A DNA stretch of 64,000 nt from Rhodosorus marinus. Lineage: Eukaryota > Rhodophyta > Stylonematophyceae > Stylonematales > Stylonemataceae. Under the pieces are notes generated by a model that was not told the origin of the DNA, did no database searches, and saw nothing but the letters and a program-made list of their open reading frames with translations. Of the stretch, positions 58,016 through 64,000 are shown in pieces (positions within the stretch are counted from its first letter, which is position 1; each line of letters begins with the position of its first letter). The position numbers and the translations under genes are program-made. The stretch covers positions 1,364,001 through 1,428,000 of the forward strand of contig JAMWBK010000004.1 in the NCBI GenBank assembly GCA_029953675.1, read 5' to 3'.

Positions 58016-58559
58016 CTAGATGTCCAATCCTTTGCTTTGAACTGCTTCTTGGCTCTCTAGCAGTATCTTGACGAGGTCTGAGGTGATCTGATTGATATCG
58101 TCTACTGTTTCCAGGAGCAATCCAACGTTGGCATGGCTCTCGGCGACGAGCTTCACCAAAAGCAGCGGCGAGATGAAATAGACAACAACGTTCGTACTCA
58201 AGTACGTCACAACACTCTTACATCTTCCCATTTGCAACTTTTCAGCCAGCTCCGCCGCGATAGAAGCTGCCTCAGTGGTCTTCAGCAAGGCCAACTCAGC
58301 CTCCCCGCAAGTGCTCCCAACCGCACATGTTACAGAAACTCCTTCAAGGTCAGATACAACAGCTCCCAGCAATCCAGGAGTTCTCTGAACAAGAAATTTC
58401 AGAGGTGCGTACGAAACAACCTCCGTTCCAGACGCTCCCTCCTGAAACCCCCCCCCCCCCAAAAAAAAAACAGAAAACAATCAGTTCTCATCTACCAACT
58501 GACCAAACCCAAACAAAAGCGCCCTCCAGGTATCAGTTGCTCACATGACTTACCTCCAT
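58016..58559 (-). CDS. LAMTOR3: Ragulator subunit LAMTOR3 (MP1)
   Basis: LAMTOR3 is a roadblock-fold subunit of Ragulator, the lysosomal anchor and exchange factor for Rag GTPases in amino-acid signalling to TORC1; it was first known as the MEK partner MP1. The coding start is a 6-nt exon (ATG GAG at 58559-58554) followed by GTAAGT; the acceptor after a G-rich run leads into exon 58441-58016, in phase 0, giving 143 residues. The core follows the family: LKFLVQRTPGLLGAVVSDLEG at the start, a central helix (AASIAAELAEKLQMG), the CKSVVTYLSTNVVVYFI strand pair and a C-terminal ANVGLLLETVDDINQIT helix. Without the tiny first exon the frame would start inside a poly-G tract. Confidence 0.85.
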
Positions 58560-59993
58560 CGTGACAGAATCAATTCAACACGTTTAGATATACAATTTTT
58601 ATCCTCAGAAGCATCGCCAAACCCGTGTCAATCCTCCTCAGTCCAGATGTTCCTGCATCACCTTCCCCATGTTAATCAAACAGAAATGTCCCACGATGAA
58701 CTTCCGTGTCCTACAACACAGCATTTGTCCCATTCCAGGAAGGCTGCGCTTATGTTCCTGGGAAGGGGGTTGTGGTACTTGTAGCACTGTGATGCTGGGG
58801 TTGAAACTTTGAGATTTGCTTCATAAGTACTGTAACCCAATCCGTTGACAACTAGCATCTGTCAGTTTACTGGTGGACAGCCAAGGTAAAATGGTCCTGT
58901 CCAGATCGGGATGGTCTGGGGTACGGTTCAGGACGTTAATGCAGTTGTTCGCTGGGTTTTAAAAAAGGTTGCAAGCATTTTTTAATATCAAGCCTTGGAC
59001 GGGACAGTTATTTCGATGCTTTCAGATTACTGTCAACCTCCTCTCAGTCAAGCCGGAAGCACACTATGTCCAGCTGCACACGCCTGATTTCCGTACTTTC
59101 TGACCGCAACAGTTTTAGATATCTGTAACTTTACCCCTCAGGTAAAGTTACATATATCACGAACAACCATGAGAATTCAAGTCCGATTCGTTCGCCCGCC
59201 CTCCTCCCAATCCAGATAACCCACCTAATCCAGCTACCATTCCTCCACGCCGGAGCCCAGTGTTTCAGACTCATAGTTTCTGCCGGAGCATTCAATGGGG
59301 AAATTGAGAGGAAATATATCACAAATTCTAATTTCAGTCAATCCAGGACCAAGACAGTCATACGCCTCCCCTCATTCCAGTACGCGTCCCACCTACGCCG
59401 AACGTCGTTTCATATGGGTAGTTTGTGCGCGAGCGCCCAACCCCGCGGGAAACTGAGAGGACAAATCCTACAGACTCCAGATTCAGGCCTAAAACACCTA
59501 TCGGACCGATTAGATCTTCAATCTATCCAAGACCAAAGTACATCCCCCCTACTCCTCACCTCATCGACACCCTGTCCCATCAATCGTTTCCGCTCGAGCA
59601 TTCAACTCTCGAAGCTCCCTCTGAAACTGATACTACTCATTCGACAAATTCCAAGCTCATTCTGATATTTCCTATCCAAGGCCTAAGTAAGCTCATCCAT
59701 CCCCTCCCAATCCAGCCCGTCATCCCTCAACACCCTATCGAACGTTTTTACGTCCATAGCCGCTCCTGCCCGAGCGTTTGGCTGACAGTAAGAATGGAGA
59801 TTGTGCGAAATAGTTTTTTTCCGCTGACGAAGATTGACTTGGGATGGATTGGTGGGATGAGACTGAGCTGTCAGTGTATGAAGGACCTGAGTAATCTGGC
59901 AACGGTATGAAAGAGGAAAAACAAAAACCGAGGACTTAGGATGATGGTAAAAAAGGAACTAGAAGATTGTGTTCTCTAAGGGAAACCTGAGGG
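58560..59993. other. Promoter-side region of CLN3 with degenerate repeats
   Basis: Between divergent LAMTOR3 and CLN3 lies a strong hairpin at 59118-59158 and, from about 59200 to 59810, several worn copies of a unit containing TCCCAATCCAG, a GCCGGAGCATTCAA / CTCGAGCATTCAA word and GAAACTGAGAGGA-like words. The 161-residue Pro-rich + frame at 59425-59910 is a by-product of these repeats. Confidence 0.4.
59118..59158. repeat. 18-bp stem-loop with 5-nt loop
   Basis: GATATCTGTAACTTTACC (59118-59135) pairs with GGTAAAGTTACATATATC (59141-59158) around loop CCTCA; 17 of 18 positions pair, with one C-T mismatch. It lies about 840 bp upstream of CLN3 and 560 bp upstream of LAMTOR3, and no gene overlaps it. 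Confidence 0.85.
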
Positions 59994-61193
59994 ATGGACT
60001 TGGAAGTTATTGCATTTGGAATATGTGGTCTTCTTCTGGATATGACTTTTGTTGTTCTTCTGGCTGCAGCGAAGGATATTGTGAGCGCATCATCGCTTCC
60101 GACGAGTTCTGTTCTTGTTGCTAGTATTGTTCCGCTTTGGTTTTTGAAGTTGGTGGCGCCGTTGTTTATTGAGAAGGTTCCCTACCGGGTGAAAATCTCG
60201 GCGGCGGCGTGGAGTGGGATGCTCGCGTTGTGTGGGACCGCACTGCTGAGCTCGATTTGGGGAAAATTGGTTGTCGGCGTCGCAGTGGGGGCGATTTCAA
60301 CTGCGTTGGCTGAGATCACATTCTTTGCGCTTGTGACGAGGTATTCAAAGCAGTGTTTACCAGCGCTCACGACCGGGACGGGTTTGTGCGGGCTTTGCGG
60401 CTCGGGGTTCTACTTCTTCTTCACCGAAGTGTTCAAATTTTCATCCAAAGTGACTCTTCTGATTACGTCCATACTTCCGCTGAGTTTAATTTTCGTGCAT
60501 GGGGTCTTCCTCACACCTGAACCGGGACTGAACAGAAGCAACAGCGAGTCTGCCATCGCTTTTGAGTTTCCAGGAGCGTACGATGCTACCACTGAGGCTC
60601 TGCTCTCTCCTAATTCCTCTACAAATGAACAGGAAGAATCAAGTGGCGTCCCAAGACTATCGTTAAGAGAGAAAACCGACTTCGTTTTCAACAAGCTGCT
60701 CTTTCCTTCGATGATCCCGCTGTTCCTAATCTTCTTCACTGGATACCTCATGACTCAAGCTGTTGTACCTGAGATAACTTTTGATTCAAAGCTGAGCTCA
60801 CCTCAAGGACAATACTCACTCTTCCTTTTCATCGCGAGTATCGGTGGAGTCCTTTCCAGAGCCTCTCTCTACTTCGTCGAGGTCGACAACCTCTACCTTC
60901 TCACTGGCGTACAGACGGTTTTCTTGTTGGTGCTGATCCTCGAGATCCATCGACCGTTTCTTCCAAGCCTAATGAGCATGCTTTTCATAGCTCTGGCCGA
61001 AGGTGCAATATCCGGACTGGTCTTTGTCAACGCTTTCAGACTAATCAACAACAGAGCTGATAAGACCCATATTCGAGAGTTTGCTATGGGGGTAGTCTCC
61101 GTTGCGGACGCAACCGGCGTCCTCGTCGCTGCTGCGGTCGGTCTATCGTTGGAACCTTACCTCGCTCACATAGATGAGCTCCAAAATGCCTAA
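59994..61193 (+). CDS. CLN3: CLN3/battenin (Batten disease protein family)
   Basis: CLN3 proteins are multi-span membrane proteins of lysosomes or vacuoles in the major-facilitator-like Battenin family. Human CLN3 is needed for clearing glycerophosphodiesters, and yeast Btn1 affects vacuolar pH and arginine. A single exon gives 399 residues (human 438) with about 11 membrane segments. Family markers are KDIVSASSLPTSSVLVASIVP with LWFLKLVAPL near the N-terminus, AEITFFALVTRY, a TGTGLCGLCGSGFYF run in the fourth helix, a central acidic loop (about 170-220) ending LSLREKTDFVF, and REFAMGVVSVADATGVLVA near the end, one of the best-conserved parts. It is uninterrupted, whereas animal genes have many introns. 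No CAAX box is seen. Confidence 0.95.
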   Translation: MDLEVIAFGICGLLLDMTFVVLLAAAKDIVSASSLPTSSVLVASIVPLWFLKLVAPLFIEKVPYRVKISAAAWSGMLALCGTALLSSIWGKLVVGVAVGAISTALAEITFFALVTRYSKQCLPALTTGTGLCGLCGSGFYFFFTEVFKFSSKVTLLITSILPLSLIFVHGVFLTPEPGLNRSNSESAIAFEFPGAYDATTEALLSPNSSTNEQEESSGVPRLSLREKTDFVFNKLLFPSMIPLFLIFFTGYLMTQAVVPEITFDSKLSSPQGQYSLFLFIASIGGVLSRASLYFVEVDNLYLLTGVQTVFLLVLILEIHRPFLPSLMSMLFIALAEGAISGLVFVNAFRLINNRADKTHIREFAMGVVSVADATGVLVAAAVGLSLEPYLAHIDELQNA

Positions 61194-61557
61194 CGAAATG
61201 GTAACCAATCTATACAACCCCGGACAAGTGTCAAGGCACTTTTCCATGCTCATGAGTGAGCGAATACACATCAGTTATCCAACCTCCTTGTTTAATATAT
61301 TGCTAAAAGCTACGACAAAGCTTCAAAGAGTCAGAAATGCAAACGAACAAAGAGCAAAAACAAAGTAGATACCTCAACGTCAAGCTACCAATGAAGGGCG
61401 TCAACTCCAGAACTGATACAAAGAAAATAAGGCAACCATGCCACCGCCTCGAAGAGTAAGCCCGTGGTTTAAGAGAGCGTCCTAAAAGGAAACGATAAAT
61501 CCTTCGTGCAGATGTAAATGGAAAGCATTGCCACTGAGAAAAGGCAGTTCTAAAGAT
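61194..61557. other. Convergent intergenic gap
   Basis: It contains the 3' ends of CLN3 (+) and the biotin gene (-). Nothing else is recognised. Confidence 0.5.
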
Positions 61558-64000
61558 CTACACCGCGATTGCTGGTTCGCGCACTTCCAGAACGTGGGAC
61601 AGAGTCTGCTTGAGCTCTGAAATGAGTTCATCGCATTTCTGTACCTCCGTCACTGGACTGCACATGAGATAGACAGTGTTTCCTAGCGGTCGTGCGTAGA
61701 TGCCCTTCTCCCTAAGTGCCTGCGTTACCGCTACTGAACCGGTTGCAGTGTAACCAGAACCTACTTTCCGCACAGACTGGTTCAGAGTCTGATCCGTCGC
61801 TTCGTTTGACTCTGTGAGTATTATGAGGGCGTACCTGAGCCGGCAAGTCGAACTGCGAGGACTGTACCCAGGTTGACGACGCCATTAACATTTGGCATGG
61901 AGCTAATGTCCTTGCACATTTGATTGTCCCAATATTGAGGTTGCTGCCCACTCCCGGAGAATCGTTTGCCGTATTCTTGAAGAGCATGCACGGCAACTTG
62001 ACATCCAATAGGATGGGCCGTGTACGAGTGACCGTGCAGAAGGGCCTCCTCTTTCTTCTTCCCCTGTTAGTGGCAGTGATACGAACCCCATTGAGGACAA
62101 GTAAAACCTTACAGTCCCTTAATAAGGCTGTAGAATAGTTTAACGTTACCTCGAAAACCTTGAAAATCTCGTCGCTCGCAAGCGTAACGCTGAGAGGTAG
62201 CAGGCCGCCCGTAAGAAGCTTTGCAAACGCGGCGACATCTGGCTTGATACCCAACATTTGGCTTGCACTCGGTGCACCAAGACGCCAGAGACCGGTGAAA
62301 ACCTTTCCATTCGCGAACGATAAAACAAAAGACGACGAGCTCTCTTCTCTCAGAACAAGGTCTGCACAGTGAAGTTTGCTGCTGGCCAAGAAGTATATAA
62401 TTCGGAAATGAAGACAGCGGATGAGCCTCTGCACCTTGATATATGAGTCAACATACCTCATCCACCATCACCGGAATTCCAGTGCGCTGACACTCGTCAG
62501 CGAGAATTCTCTGATACAAAGGGTCAATGAAACGCATGCCTCCAGCACCTTGAAGTACCGGCTCCATAAGAAGACCTCCAATCACCTCTGGTTCCTCAGA
62601 AGCCAACACCGCTTTAATCTGTTGTCTGTAGTCCTCAGCAAGAGATGATGTGAGCCTCTTCTCCATTGCGAACAGATCTTTCCGTTCTCCGTGCTTCTCA
62701 AGCACCTATTCAGTAAACGTTCATAGCACAGCACATATTGTCAGAATTTACCACCAAGAAATAAAAATTCATTTTCTTTTTCGCTCTGGGTAACCTTGTC
62801 GCCTTCAATAATCCATTGGCTGTGTCTCATGGACACGGTCGGAGGATCCAAAAAGATCCCATTGGGTTTGTACCAAGGCATCTGGGTAGCGTTGAAAACA
62901 CTACTAGGCGAGCAATCCATAACGCCTAATGTATCGCCATGATAAGACTCCTAAATCCATAAATTCAAGGATTCAGTTCGATCGGACAGGGTTCATCGCA
63001 CAGATCAACCTTACCTCAAGTGCGATAACCTTCATGTTTTTCCACGGATACTCATCACGGCGACCGTAAAGGTCATTCGCTCGTTTCCTAAGGATCATCT
63101 TTAGACCGACTTCAACGGCGGTGGAGCCATTGTCCGTGAAGAAGACTCTATCAGCCCAAGTGCTGCCAACGTTGTCGAGCAGGAGGTTGGTGAGGTCCAC
63201 GGCGGGCTGATGCGCAACCTCAGGGAAGATGACATGTCCATATCGGGATGCACCTTTGGCAGCTTCCAGTGCTAGCTTTGGATTGCCGTGGCCGAGTCCA
63301 TTCGTCCACCAACTGCTACATGCGTCGAACTGCGTTGAGAGGTTGACCTTGTCTGTTGACGAATAGTAAAGACCGGGTTGAAGTGGTCGTCAGATCCCAC
63401 ACCCATCCGCTTTCGGAAAGATAATCTCAGGTGCACCTTTCGGGTCTGTCGTTGCGACCGTGAAGTCATCTCCGAAAGCGGAATCAATAGTAGTCACCTT
63501 GTTCGTCGTCGCGTGCTGTGTAAAGGGCCACCAAATGTGATCCTTTGCTTCTTCTGAGAGCGTTCTGAGTCTTGATTCTGTCGAGTTCATATAGGAAGCA
63601 ATTGTCTTGCATGTCGACGAGAAAGCTTCCCGCAGGCCGTCTTCCTCAAAGTACCTAAACGAGCAGAAACGTCAGCTCCAGCATGTTCAGAGCTTAACAG
63701 AAGGGAAGGCTCTTATTCATCTCGTGGAAAGCGGGTCGTGTACTTTGTCAAAGGTTCTGTCTTTGGCGGAGGCGAAGGTGCTACAAGCACATTGGCATCT
63801 ACTGCCTTGTCAATCGCTTTGTGGTTTTCATGTTCAGTTCCGAATACGAAAACAACGGGAACGTCATATCCACGAATAAGAAGCGACTCATAGGCAGACA
63901 AGGTTTCAGATATTCCGCCAAGCTGACCACTACCGACTAGGACTGCCGTCATTCGTAGCGGTCTGTACACGTCAGCTTGGAGTGAACCGGATGGAGCGGG
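61558..64000 (-). CDS. Dethiobiotin synthetase / DAPA aminotransferase fusion, 3' part
   Basis: The protein joins BioD (dethiobiotin synthetase) and BioA (7,8-diaminopelargonate aminotransferase), as BIO3-BIO1 does in plants, where it is mitochondrial. The 5' end lies beyond the window. Exons read: 64000-63744, 63654-63437, 63352-63015, 62950-62795, 62705-62457, 62302-62150, 62063-61835 and 61763-61558. The first exon is the BioD C-terminus (RPLRMTAVLVGSGQLGG, SAYESLLIRGYDV). BioA markers follow: DHIWWPFTQH, CSSWWTNGLGHGNPKLAL, FFTDNGSTAVEVGLKM, SYHGDTLGVMDCS, GLLMEPVLQGAGGM, MVDEVFTGLWRLG and AFAKLLTGG with the PLP lysine, HGHSYTAHPIGC, and AREPAIAV-like end. An in-frame TGA (after GCGI) falls in an 84-nt intron (63436-63353) with weak donor GTGCAC. 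The last acceptor is a tandem AAGTAG, so one Val may be optional. Confidence 0.93.

Noticed and set aside
59425-59910. 161-residue Pro/Thr-rich plus-strand frame
   Set aside because: It follows degenerate repeats upstream of CLN3 and has no conserved motif.
61712-62461. 249-residue minus-strand continuous frame
   Set aside because: Only its middle (62302-62150) matches the aminotransferase; the rest is intron or out of frame with exons 62063-61835.
63380-63400. In-frame TGA in the BioA part as selenocysteine or a pseudogene stop
   Set aside because: An 84-nt intron in the right phase removes it, and every other exon of the gene is intact. No need for recoding.
1-64000. CRISPR arrays, operons, riboswitches or replication origins
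   Set aside because: No regularly spaced short repeats; the genes have introns and individual promoters, as expected for a eukaryotic nucleus.

Overview
This is a nuclear segment from a eukaryotic alga with a primary plastid, most likely a red alga or a close relative. Spliceosomal introns with GT-AG borders are common and short, mostly 73-150 nt. Two proteins that should act in the plastid (a fibrillin/PAP protein and a chloroplast-type Cpn60) both begin Met-Ala-Phe, a phenylalanine-led N-terminus typical of rhodophyte and glaucophyte transit peptides. The other genes are general eukaryotic ones. The taxonomic call is inference.

Layout. 0.9-4.1 kb: a six-exon SAPS-domain phosphatase subunit (+) and a two-exon plastid fibrillin (-). 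5.2-6.8 kb: decayed retrotransposon pieces (integrase, protease, zinc knuckle). 6.8-22.7 kb: a gene-poor stretch with one C2H2 protein (12.8 kb, -) and several worn local duplications. 22.7-27.0 kb: a 1389-residue secreted protein joining two malectin-like domains, a LamG-like domain, a glucose/sorbosone-dehydrogenase-type propeller and a Kelch propeller. 27.4-30.0 kb: a small mitochondrial-type protein and eIF6 (both -). 30.2-32.4 kb: four tandem repeats around a tRNA-Arg(ACG). 36.3 kb: a second C2H2 protein (+). 37.6-40.2 kb: a second secreted LamG/sugar-dehydrogenase protein (-). 43.2-47.0 kb: a compact block with a DUF3253 gene (-), STN1 of the telomeric CST complex (+) and TFIIIC subunit 5 (-). 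51.3 kb: a disordered Ser/Arg-rich protein. 52.8-54.6 kb: Cpn60 (-). 56.1-61.2 kb: cystinosin homologue (-), LAMTOR3/MP1 (-) and CLN3/battenin (+). 61.6-64.0 kb: a BIO3-BIO1 biotin-synthesis fusion gene (-), cut off by the window edge.

Functional threads. (1) Three lysosome/vacuole or TORC1-related genes lie within 5 kb (cystinosin-like, Ragulator LAMTOR3, CLN3), and a SAPS subunit, whose family works with the TOR-responsive Sit4/PP6 phosphatase, is at the other end. (2) Two large secreted proteins share a LamG plus sugar-dehydrogenase core and probably act at the cell surface or in the mucilage. (3) Several housekeeping genes serve RNA polymerase III, ribosome assembly, telomeres, plastid folding and biotin. 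Splice sites were read by hand from phase and consensus and have no transcript support.
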